Assembly (NCBI GenBank): GCA_038225955.1
Contig: JBBRQV010000002.1
Location: 22,339 to 86,338 of the forward strand
Reading direction: 5' to 3'
From: JAFDZO01 sp038225955
GTDB taxonomy: Bacteria > Bacteroidota > Ignavibacteria > Tepidaquicellales > Tepidaquicellaceae
Length of the DNA: 64,000 bases
This document shows positions 26,771-35,031 of this stretch, piece by piece. Every line of letters begins with the position of its first letter. The first letter of the stretch is position 1. The notes beneath the pieces are model-generated. The model was not told the DNA's origin, ran no database searches, and saw only the letters and a program-made list of their open reading frames with translations. A program made the position numbers and the translations under genes.

Positions 26771-28384
26771 TTGAAACAACCAAAGTACATTTTTCTTACA
26801 GGCGGTGTTGTCTCGTCACTCGGCAAAGGAATTGCCTCAGCATCACTCGGACTTTTATTAAAGTCACGCGGATTAAAAGTTACGATTCAAAAATTTGACC
26901 CGTACATTAACGTTGACCCCGGAACAATGTCACCGCTTCAGCACGGTGAAGTTTTTGTAACCGAAGACGGTGCAGAAACGGATTTAGACTTGGGCCACTA
27001 TGAAAGGTTTCTTGATGAAAACATGAGCAGGATGAATAATACAACAACGGGGCAGGTGTATAATGAAGTTATCACGAAGGAAAGACGCGGAGATTATCTC
27101 GGAGCAACCGTGCAGGTCATTCCGCATATTACTGATGAAATAAAAAGAAGATTCGCTCAGGTTGCAAAGACAAATGATTACGATGTTATCATAACTGAAA
27201 TTGGAGGAACCGTCGGTGATATTGAATCGCTTCCGTTTCTCGAAGCGATGAGACAGTTTATGCATGAGCGCGGGAAAAATAATGCGCTGTGTATTCATCT
27301 TACATTAATTCCATACATCCGCGCAGCAGGTGAAATAAAAACAAAACCTACCCAGCACTCGGTAAAAACTTTACTTGAGATTGGTGTGCAGCCTGATATT
27401 CTGCTGTGCAGAAGCGAGCAGGCGCTTTCAAAAGATGTCAAAGCAAAGATTGGTTTATTCTGTAATATCGATACTGATTCTGTTTTACAGGCGTTAGATG
27501 CAAAATCAATCTATGAAGTTCCGCTTAACTTGAAAGGGGAAAAGCTCGACGAAGTTGTAATTAAAAAATTAAAATTAAAATGCAGCAAACCGAACCTTTC
27601 AGAGTGGAAAAAAGTTGTCGATAAAATCATATCTCCGCAAAAAGAAGTTACGATTGGAATATGCGGAAAATATAATCAAGTTCCTGATGCATACAAAAGT
27701 ATTTTGGAATCGTTCATTCATGCTGGCGCATATAATACAATAAAAGTAAATCTTAAATGGATTGATGCTGAAGAGATTGAAAAAAATCCTAAGAATACAA
27801 AGAATATTTTCAAAGGAGTCAAAGGTTTGCTTGTTTGCCCCGGCTTTGGTGATAGAGGAATTGAAGGAAAAATAAAAACTATTCAATATGTTCGCCAAAA
27901 TAAAATTCCATTTTTTGGAATTTGTCTCGGACTTCAATGCGCAGTTGTTGAATTCGCGCGCAACGTTGCGAATTTGAAAAATGCAAACTCCGCCGAGTTC
28001 AAACATGTTAAATATAATGTTGTTGATATAATGGAGAATCAGAAAACCGTTTCGCAAAAGGGCGGTTCGATGCGTCTTGGCGCTTATCCATGTATCATTG
28101 AAAAAAATACTCTTGCTAATAAAGTTTACGGTAAGGAATTTATTAACGAAAGACACAGACACAGATATGAAGTTAACAACGAATTTAAAGATATTCTCGC
28201 AGCGAAAGGTTTAATTTTCTCAGGTGTTTCACCTGATGGAAAGCTTGTAGAGATGATTGAGCTTCCGCGTAAAGTTCATCCTTTCTTCATAGGATGTCAG
28301 TTTCATCCGGAATTAAAATCGCGAGTTGTTATTCCGCATCCGATATTCAGAGAATTTGTAAAAGCTTGTATAAACCATAAATGA
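26771..28384 (+). CDS. pyrG: CTP synthase
   Basis: This 537-residue protein has the full two-domain layout. The amidoligase domain opens with FLTGGVVSSLGKGIASASLG (ATP loop), DPYINVDPGTMSP and GGTVGDIESLPF. The class I glutaminase domain has the nucleophile elbow FGICLGLQCAV and the late HPE of CQFHPELKS. It makes CTP from UTP with glutamine-derived ammonia. The start is TTG at 26771, directly before the conserved N-terminus. It sits 5 bp after kdsB and 19 bp before the ATPase gene. Confidence 0.97.
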   Translation: MKQPKYIFLTGGVVSSLGKGIASASLGLLLKSRGLKVTIQKFDPYINVDPGTMSPLQHGEVFVTEDGAETDLDLGHYERFLDENMSRMNNTTTGQVYNEVITKERRGDYLGATVQVIPHITDEIKRRFAQVAKTNDYDVIITEIGGTVGDIESLPFLEAMRQFMHERGKNNALCIHLTLIPYIRAAGEIKTKPTQHSVKTLLEIGVQPDILLCRSEQALSKDVKAKIGLFCNIDTDSVLQALDAKSIYEVPLNLKGEKLDEVVIKKLKLKCSKPNLSEWKKVVDKIISPQKEVTIGICGKYNQVPDAYKSILESFIHAGAYNTIKVNLKWIDAEEIEKNPKNTKNIFKGVKGLLVCPGFGDRGIEGKIKTIQYVRQNKIPFFGICLGLQCAVVEFARNVANLKNANSAEFKHVKYNVVDIMENQKTVSQKGGSMRLGAYPCIIEKNTLANKVYGKEFINERHRHRYEVNNEFKDILAAKGLIFSGVSPDGKLVEMIELPRKVHPFFIGCQFHPELKSRVVIPHPIFREFVKACINHK

Positions 28385-28403
28385 TTAATTAACCCACTAA
28401 CGA

Positions 28404-30839
28404 TTGACATACACAGGATTAACTAATGCAGAAGTTCAGGATAGAATTGCTAAAGGTCTTGTCAACAAATCTACAAAGCAGAAAACAAAAACTGTCAGTA
28501 AAATTTTTATTGAAAACATTTTTTCTGTTTTCAATCTCATAATATTTTCAGTTGTAGTCTTTTTATTTATTTATTATCTAAAGACAGGAAACACCGAGCT
28601 GATTAAAGATACAATCGGGGTTTCCACTGCTGCCATCCTCAATCTATTAATCGCAATAATTCAGGAAATAAAAGCCAAGCGCGCTCTTGATGCAGTAAAT
28701 CTTTTACTTAAAAAAGATGCGACTGTAATTCGCGACGGAAAAAATCAGATTATACAGCAGGAAGAAGTTGTAAAAGATGATTTGCTATTATTAGAGAGAG
28801 GCGACCAGGTTATTGTCGATGGTAAAATGATTGAGTCGAATCATATTGAAATCGATGAGTCTCTTCTTACAGGCGAGTCCATGCCTATATTCAAAAAGGA
28901 AAACGATGAAGTCCTCTCCGGCAGCTTTTGTATTTCCGGCAACGGAGTTTATCAAGCAGAGAAAGTTGGTGATGAAAGCTATGCAATGGGAATTACAGGA
29001 ATGGCTAAGAAGTATAAATTCATTCTTACTCCACTTCAAAAACAAATTAACATAATAGTTCAGGTATTATTTGGAATTGCTCTTGTACTTGTTGCAGTAG
29101 AACTTTTTGTCCATTGGGATTTAATGGAGCAGGAAAATATCCGCTTTATAAGAAGGATTTCTACAATCGTAATGTCTCTTGTTCCACAAGGTTTGGTTCT
29201 TCTTGCATCCGTTTCTTTTGCGCTTGGTGTTTATCGCATTAGTAAAATCGGCGCCATTATTCAGAAGCTTAATGCAATTGAATCATTCTCAAATGTGCAG
29301 ATTGTTTGCATGGATAAGACTGGAACGCTCACTCAAAATAAACTTTCTGTAAACAGAATTACGCTATCCCAAACAGCCGATGAAGAAGAGGTGAAAAAAT
29401 TGTTGGGAAGTTATGCGCTTCATTCATCCGATAAAAATGCAACGCTTAGAGCAATTGATGTTTTTAATAGCTATCCTGAAGCAAAGTTCATCGATGAAAT
29501 ACCGTTCAGTTCGGAGACAAAGAAAAGCTTCGTTGAACTTGAGATTAATGGTAAAAATAGAATTTTTGTTATGGGAGGATTTGATATTCTTTCCGAAAAA
29601 TTAAACTCTGAAAATAAAGATTTCTTTCAAAATATTTATACTGAAAAGAATTTAAAAATTTATCGTAATCTTCTTTTCGGAGAAGTAAACGTAAGCTCAT
29701 TAAACGAGATAAAATCCAATTTAGAAAATATTCAAATTATTCCTTATGCAATTATTTCTATATCAGATCAGATTCGCACTGATGTAATGGATGCAATAAA
29801 TTTATTTTTAAAGAATGGAATAACATTTAAAATTCTTTCAGGAGATGCCTCTGAATCCGTGCAGGCTGTTGCGAGGGAAATCGGGTGGGATATTTCTGAT
29901 GATAAGCTTATTACGGGTGCCGAGCTTGAAAAATATACTGACGAAGAAGAGTTTACAAAAGTAATATTAGAAAAATCTATTTTTGCCAGATTAAAACCTG
30001 AGCACAAGCTTCACATAATAAAAGCTCTTAAGAAAAAGAAAATTTACACAGCAATGATTGGCGACGGGGTTAATGATTTACCTGCCATAAAAGAATCAGA
30101 TATGGGAATTGCGATGGAAGAAGGAAGTAAAATTACTAAAGAAATTGCTGATATAGTTTTACTGAAAAATAAATTTTCTTTGCTTCCTGATATTTTTATG
30201 GAAGGGAATAAAATTGTTAACTCAGTCAGTTCAGTTGCAAAATTATTCCTTACAAAAAATATGCTCGTAATATTTTTGGTGATACTTTCGTTGTTCTTTG
30301 GGTTATCATTTCCAATTACTCCAAGAAGAATTGCTTTGCTAAATGTATTCGCAATCGGCATGCCTTCTTTCCTGATTACTCTGAAAAACTCAAATGTAGA
30401 GAAAACGAAATTTTTTCTTGCTGATTTATTTTCGTTCGTAATACTATCATCTTTAGTAATTGTTTCCGTCGGATACTTGGGTAAATTTATAATGCAGACT
30501 ATGTACGGCTTGCAGGATGATGAGCAGATTAAAATGGTGATGATTGCAATAATTATCATTACGGCCATTACAAACTTCCTTTGCATTGTGCTAACACGAA
30601 CAGAACCAAACAGACCTCTATATGTTCTATACGGCGCAGTGTTGATAACAGTATTTCTGTTCTTCTCCTTCGTACAGTTTGATAGCTCTTTTATAAATGT
30701 TCTTACCGATTTCTATGAAATAAAATTTCTTGAGCTCGTATATTTACCTCCGATATTAATGATAGGCCTCGCTAGTTCATTACTCTTGTTCTTCCTTCAA
30801 AAAATAAGAAAGTATATTATTTTCGGGATACAAAAATAA
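28404..30839 (+). CDS. CtpE-like P-type cation-translocating ATPase
   Basis: This 811-residue protein is a P-type ATPase. It has the actuator TGES at 156-159, phosphorylation motif D304-KTGT, hinge GDGVND near residue 553 and about ten membrane segments. The N-terminal GLTNAEVQDRIAKGLVN and overall pattern are closest, in my recognition, to the mycobacterial CtpE group, linked to calcium uptake. The TM4 motif reads VPQGL (261-264) where related pumps have PEGL, so an ion-binding glutamate is replaced by glutamine. No heavy-metal domain is present. The start is TTG at 28404. Its stop is 4 bases before the first symporter gene. Confidence 0.85.
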   Translation: MTYTGLTNAEVQDRIAKGLVNKSTKQKTKTVSKIFIENIFSVFNLIIFSVVVFLFIYYLKTGNTELIKDTIGVSTAAILNLLIAIIQEIKAKRALDAVNLLLKKDATVIRDGKNQIIQQEEVVKDDLLLLERGDQVIVDGKMIESNHIEIDESLLTGESMPIFKKENDEVLSGSFCISGNGVYQAEKVGDESYAMGITGMAKKYKFILTPLQKQINIIVQVLFGIALVLVAVELFVHWDLMEQENIRFIRRISTIVMSLVPQGLVLLASVSFALGVYRISKIGAIIQKLNAIESFSNVQIVCMDKTGTLTQNKLSVNRITLSQTADEEEVKKLLGSYALHSSDKNATLRAIDVFNSYPEAKFIDEIPFSSETKKSFVELEINGKNRIFVMGGFDILSEKLNSENKDFFQNIYTEKNLKIYRNLLFGEVNVSSLNEIKSNLENIQIIPYAIISISDQIRTDVMDAINLFLKNGITFKILSGDASESVQAVAREIGWDISDDKLITGAELEKYTDEEEFTKVILEKSIFARLKPEHKLHIIKALKKKKIYTAMIGDGVNDLPAIKESDMGIAMEEGSKITKEIADIVLLKNKFSLLPDIFMEGNKIVNSVSSVAKLFLTKNMLVIFLVILSLFFGLSFPITPRRIALLNVFAIGMPSFLITLKNSNVEKTKFFLADLFSFVILSSLVIVSVGYLGKFIMQTMYGLQDDEQIKMVMIAIIIITAITNFLCIVLTRTEPNRPLYVLYGAVLITVFLFFSFVQFDSSFINVLTDFYEIKFLELVYLPPILMIGLASSLLLFFLQKIRKYIIFGIQK

Positions 30840-30843
30840 TTTT

Positions 30844-32355
30844 ATGGCTAAACGGAAATTCAAAATTAAGCTTCACACCCAAATTGTTATTGGCTTAGTC
30901 CTTGGAGTTTTATTTGGCTCCTATTTTCATATTGACCAGAAACGTGTAGAGATAAAATTCAAATCCGGAGCAGCCGAGGTATATAACTGGACCTCATTCC
31001 AATTCTTAAAAAAAGATTCTGTAGTAAAATCATTCGATGCAGATGATCAGCTCGTTATTTTGAAATACTTCAACGGAATAAAAGATGCTTCACTTAAAAA
31101 AGAATTAAAAATTAAGATTGATAATCCTGACTCCCAAACCCAAATTTTCGAAGATGTTAAAGAAATAAGCAAGGTCAGAACAGTTGGTGTAATGTTAAAG
31201 CCTGTCGGCGATATTTTTATCCGTCTGCTGAACATGATTGCCGTCCCTCTTGTGTTAGCTTCATTAATTGTCGGCGCTGCTTCACTCTCCGATTTAAAGC
31301 ACATTGCAAAAATCGGAGGAAAGACACTGGGCTTTTACGCCCTTACTGCTGTGATGGCTATTGCTATAGGTTTAACTTTTGCAAATGTTATCCAACCCGG
31401 GCATATGATGCCCCCTGAAGCAAAGCAAAGGCTCATGGATGCTTTTCAGGATGATGCAAAGTCAAAGATAGATCAGAATATTTCATTTAACATGATAGAT
31501 TTTGCGGTGAATATTGTTCCGAAAAATCCTTTTAAAGCAATTGCTGACGGAGATTTCTTACAGATAGTTTTCTTCGCCATTCTTACCGGAATATTTTTAA
31601 CACAGATACCAAAGGAAAAATCTACTGCAGTGATTTCTTTTTTTGAGGGCGTCAGTGATGCAATGATTTTGCTTGTAGAAAAAATTATGTATGTTGCGCC
31701 GTATGCTGTATTTACTTTAATCGCTGCTACGGTAGCGGAGTTTGGCTTTGGCATAATAAAAACTTTACTGTGGTACTCGCTTACAGTTATTGCAGGATTA
31801 GCAGTGTTAACTTTTGTTGAGTATCCTCTACTATTAAAATTATTTACTAAAATAAGAGTAAGAGATTTTTTTGTTGTTCAGAAGCAGGTTCTTGCTGTTG
31901 CATTTTCAACCAGTTCTTCGGCAGCAACACTTCCTGTGACAATGGACGTTTGTGAAAAGAGACTCGGAGTCCCTAATCGTATCGCAAGTTTTGTTTTGCC
32001 TTTGGGAACAACTGTAAACATGGATGGCACCGCTCTGTATCAGGCAGTTGCGGCAATGTTCATCGCGCAGGTATATGGATTTGATTTGAATCTCACTCAG
32101 CAGCTTACAATTGTTTTAACTGCGTCGCTTGCTGCTATAGGAACTGCGCCCGTACCCGGTGTAGGACTCATTATGCTTATAATTGTTTTAAAATCAGTAG
32201 GAATTCCTGAAGAGGGAATAGCTCTTATCATAGGTGTTGACAGATTGCTTGATATGTGCCGTACGATTCCAAATGTGTTAGCCGATTCACTTGCATGCGT
32301 TGTGATTGCAAGCAGCGAAGGCGAACTCGGACCAATTAATTTGCAAGAAGCTTAA
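30844..32355 (+). CDS. dicarboxylate/amino acid:cation symporter (DAACS), paralogue 1
   Basis: This 503-residue protein has the glutamate-transporter fold: HP1 TSSSAATLP (356-364), NMDGT at 392-396 (sodium site), HP2 near 433-442, and a TM8 set D466, D470, R473, T474, N477, D481. Aligned to archaeal GltPh (D390, D394, R397, T398, N401, D405), every one is kept, so an acidic amino acid driven by sodium is the likely substrate. An insertion of roughly 85 residues (about 30-112) lies between TM1 and TM2, absent from typical members. The next paralogue starts 11 bp later. Confidence 0.92.
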   Translation: MAKRKFKIKLHTQIVIGLVLGVLFGSYFHIDQKRVEIKFKSGAAEVYNWTSFQFLKKDSVVKSFDADDQLVILKYFNGIKDASLKKELKIKIDNPDSQTQIFEDVKEISKVRTVGVMLKPVGDIFIRLLNMIAVPLVLASLIVGAASLSDLKHIAKIGGKTLGFYALTAVMAIAIGLTFANVIQPGHMMPPEAKQRLMDAFQDDAKSKIDQNISFNMIDFAVNIVPKNPFKAIADGDFLQIVFFAILTGIFLTQIPKEKSTAVISFFEGVSDAMILLVEKIMYVAPYAVFTLIAATVAEFGFGIIKTLLWYSLTVIAGLAVLTFVEYPLLLKLFTKIRVRDFFVVQKQVLAVAFSTSSSAATLPVTMDVCEKRLGVPNRIASFVLPLGTTVNMDGTALYQAVAAMFIAQVYGFDLNLTQQLTIVLTASLAAIGTAPVPGVGLIMLIIVLKSVGIPEEGIALIIGVDRLLDMCRTIPNVLADSLACVVIASSEGELGPINLQEA

Positions 32356-32366
32356 ATGAATTTTAA

Positions 32367-33863
32367 ATGAAAATGCCAAAGCTTCACATACAAATTTTAA
32401 TTGGATTATTGCTTGGAGTTCTCTTCGGATATTTTTTCGGAGTAAAGACAAACGAATTAAAAATTATATCCCAATCAGGTGAAAGCATTGTAAAAGACTG
32501 GAGTGAGATTTCTTTTATAAAAAATGATTCTACTCTTAAATCTTTCAACGGACAATCTCAGCTTACGATAATAAGATTTTTTGATAGCTTTAAAAAAACA
32601 GAAAAGCTTTCTCTGTTAAAAATAAAAGCGGTCTTTCCGGATAACAACGTAAAGTTGTTTGAAAATATTAAATCTGTTGAGAGAGAATCTTCCATTGCTT
32701 CCGAGATAAAACCCATCGGAGATGTATTCATTCGTTTATTGAACATGATTGCAGTTCCTCTTGTACTTGCCTCATTAATTGTAGGGGCTGCGTCTCTTCA
32801 CGATTTAAAGCATGTTATGTCTATAGGAGGAAAGACGCTGGGCTTTTATCTTCTTACTGCAGTGCTCACGATTTCATCTTCACAGATACTTGCAACAATC
32901 GTAAATCCCGGCTCCCATATTACTCCCGATGCAAAGGCACGCCTGCTTGATGCATTCAAAGATGAAGCGGTCAGCTCAACTAATTATAAATTTGATTTAA
33001 TAAATTTCTTTATAGAGATAGTTCCGAAAAATCCTTTCAAAGGATTGGTCGAGGGAGACTTTCTTCAGATAGTTCTATTCGCAATTCTAACCGGATTATT
33101 TTTATCATTCATTCCAAAAGAAAAATCCAAACCTGTAATAAATTTCTTTGACGGAATTTCACAGGCAATGATTAAAATGGTAGAAGCAGTGATAAAGTTA
33201 GCTCCTATAGCAGTCTTTGCTCTTATTGCTTCAACTGTTTCCGAGTTCGGATTTTCGATTTTACAAACTCTCGTATATTATTTCTTCACGGTAATAGCTG
33301 CGTTAATTATTGCAACGTTTGTTATTTATCCAATACTGTTGAAAATATTTACAGGCGCAAATATAATTGACTTTTTCAAAACGCAGAGGCAAGTGATGGC
33401 AGTATCATTTACAACAAGTTCATCTTCAGCGACAATGCCTATAACGCTTGATGTATGTGAAAATGTTTTGAAAATCCCGAATAAAATTGTTTCATTTATT
33501 ATTCCTTTAGGCACTACAATTAATAAAGACGGCACTGCTCTTTACCAGGCAATATCTGCAGTATTCATTGCACAAGTTTACGGCTTCGAGCTTACAATCC
33601 CTATGCAGCTTACAATATTTGTTGCTTCGCTTATTACGGGAGCAGCGACTGCACCGGTTGCAGGGGCGGGACTTATAATGCTTGTTGTGGTACTTAAAGC
33701 TGCCGGACTTCCTATCGAAGGTGTTGCTTTAATTCTGGGTATTGATAGACTTTTGAACATGTCCCGCGCTGTTACTAATGTAGTTGCGGATTCAGTCTGC
33801 TGCTGTGTTGTTGCAAAGTCAGAAGGTGAGTTTAAAGGAATTCCTAAGCTTTCAGGTAAATAA
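32367..33863 (+). CDS. dicarboxylate/amino acid:cation symporter (DAACS), paralogue 2 with altered binding site
   Basis: This 498-residue tandem paralogue of the preceding gene shares the insertion after TM1. The key sites differ. NMDGT has become NKDGT (K387 at the sodium-site Met position). TM8 reads D460, N464, R467, A468, N471, D475, so the Asp that holds the substrate amino group in GltPh is Asn and the following Thr is Ala. The R-A-x-T-N pattern resembles the C4-dicarboxylate carrier DctA. It may therefore carry a dicarboxylate, perhaps without the usual sodium dependence (inference). HP1 TSSSSATMP is normal. Confidence 0.9.
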   Translation: MKMPKLHIQILIGLLLGVLFGYFFGVKTNELKIISQSGESIVKDWSEISFIKNDSTLKSFNGQSQLTIIRFFDSFKKTEKLSLLKIKAVFPDNNVKLFENIKSVERESSIASEIKPIGDVFIRLLNMIAVPLVLASLIVGAASLHDLKHVMSIGGKTLGFYLLTAVLTISSSQILATIVNPGSHITPDAKARLLDAFKDEAVSSTNYKFDLINFFIEIVPKNPFKGLVEGDFLQIVLFAILTGLFLSFIPKEKSKPVINFFDGISQAMIKMVEAVIKLAPIAVFALIASTVSEFGFSILQTLVYYFFTVIAALIIATFVIYPILLKIFTGANIIDFFKTQRQVMAVSFTTSSSSATMPITLDVCENVLKIPNKIVSFIIPLGTTINKDGTALYQAISAVFIAQVYGFELTIPMQLTIFVASLITGAATAPVAGAGLIMLVVVLKAAGLPIEGVALILGIDRLLNMSRAVTNVVADSVCCCVVAKSEGEFKGIPKLSGK

Positions 33864-33937
33864 AACAAGTGAACTTTTAATATTTTATAATGTTGTATCA
33901 AGTGTACTCCAATAAAAATTCAACCAAAAATCTAACC

Positions 33938-34549
33938 ATGAAACTTTCTTTTTTATTATCAGCTTTAGTTGTATTTTGTTCGTGCAAAGCGCAGACACAC
34001 AGCGTTTCCAACGACAAAGTTACAACTAAAACACTTAATCAATCTTCATCAAATTCAGGTATGGAAAACAAAAACATTTCCGATATTTCAGTTAAAGACA
34101 TGAATGGAAAAGATGTAAAGCTCTCTGACTACAACGGCAAGGTTCTTCTTATTGTAAATGTAGCATCTCACTGTGGATATACAAAACAGTATGAAGCTCT
34201 TGAAAAACTATATGAAGCAAATAAAGATAAAGGATTTGTAATTTTAGGATTTCCGTGTAATGATTTCGGCGAGCAGGAGCCTGGCACAAACGAAGAGATA
34301 ATGCAGTTCTGTACATCAAAATATAGTGTTACATTTCCGATGTTCGATAAGATAAAAGTATTGGGCGATGATAAGAATCCGCTTTACACAAGATTAATTA
34401 ATAACGCACCTTCAACAGGAGATATTGGATGGAATTTTGAAAAATTTCTTATTGATAAAAACGGAAATATTGTAGGAAGATATAAAAGTAAAGTAACCCC
34501 TGACTCTGAAGAAATTGCTTCAGCAGTTTCAGCCGAGCTAGCTAAGTAA
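33938..34549 (+). CDS. glutathione peroxidase-family lipoprotein
   Basis: The start is taken at ATG 33938, which gives a short lipoprotein signal (MKLSFLLSALVVFCSC) and 203 residues; the in-frame ATG at 33890 would hide the signal inside the protein. The peroxidase domain has VNVASHCGYT with peroxidatic Cys79, GFPCNDFGEQEPGTNEE and WNFEKFLID. The usual selenocysteine or cysteine is cysteine, and the second motif reads CND rather than the common CNQ. It should reduce peroxides in the periplasm, probably using thioredoxin-like donors. It stands alone after the symporters. Confidence 0.9.
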   Translation: MKLSFLLSALVVFCSCKAQTHSVSNDKVTTKTLNQSSSNSGMENKNISDISVKDMNGKDVKLSDYNGKVLLIVNVASHCGYTKQYEALEKLYEANKDKGFVILGFPCNDFGEQEPGTNEEIMQFCTSKYSVTFPMFDKIKVLGDDKNPLYTRLINNAPSTGDIGWNFEKFLIDKNGNIVGRYKSKVTPDSEEIASAVSAELAK

Positions 34550-34568
34550 AATTTAATTGTTGTTGGTT

Positions 34569-34946
34569 TTAGTTATTAGCCTTTATCAAAGCCTCTATGC
34601 GTGCGCGAATATCAACCATGTTTAGGGGCTTTGCTATATAATCATCCATACCTGATTGAAGAGATTTCTCCCTGTCCCCAGCAAGCGAGTTTGCAGTCAT
34701 TGCTAAAATAGGTGTGCGCTCTCCTGATATCTTTTCCATTTCACGAAATCTTTTAGCAACTTCATAACCGTTTAATTCCGGCATTTGAATATCCATTAAA
34801 ATTATATCGAACTTATTTTTGCTCAATAAATCTAATGCAGTTTCGCCGTCACTTGCTGCCATAACTTCATAGCCGCCTTTTTCCAGCACATTTTTCATCA
34901 ATTTTTGATTAATGAACTGGTCTTCAACTAATAGAATTTTATACAT
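34569..34946 (-). CDS. stand-alone response regulator (CheY-like receiver)
   Basis: This 125-residue single receiver domain has E8 and D9 of the acidic pocket, the phosphoacceptor D52 (ILMDIQMPELNG), T84 and K106 (DYIAKPL). There is no output domain, so it works by protein contact, like CheY or the detached receivers of hybrid kinases. No histidine kinase lies beside it. It is transcribed convergently with the peroxidase gene, 19 bp away. Confidence 0.92.
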   Translation of the reverse strand: MYKILLVEDQFINQKLMKNVLEKGGYEVMAASDGETALDLLSKNKFDIILMDIQMPELNGYEVAKRFREMEKISGERTPILAMTANSLAGDREKSLQSGMDDYIAKPLNMVDIRARIEALIKANN

Positions 34947-34970
34947 TTTTTTGATTTCTGAGGTAGAATA

Positions 34971-35001
34971 AAAAAACCTTAATTATAAAACTAAGGCTTT
35001 T
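34971..35001 (-). terminator. weak candidate terminator for the T9SS protein gene
   Basis: On the minus strand CCTTA and TAAGG (34977-34981 and 34992-34996) pair around a 10-base loop and are followed by a T run. The stem is only 5 bp, so this is weak. Confidence 0.4.
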
Positions 35002-35031
35002 AATTTTTAAGAACAATTATATAATTATTAT

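Noticed and set aside
27599..28162. 187-codon minus-strand frame inside pyrG
   Set aside because: It is fully antisense to a highly conserved CTP synthase; its Phe/Asn-rich translation reflects the complement of pyrG codons.
30044..30586. 180-codon minus-strand frame inside the P-type ATPase gene
   Set aside because: Antisense to a conserved ATPase with hinge and membrane motifs; no independent motif or start signal.
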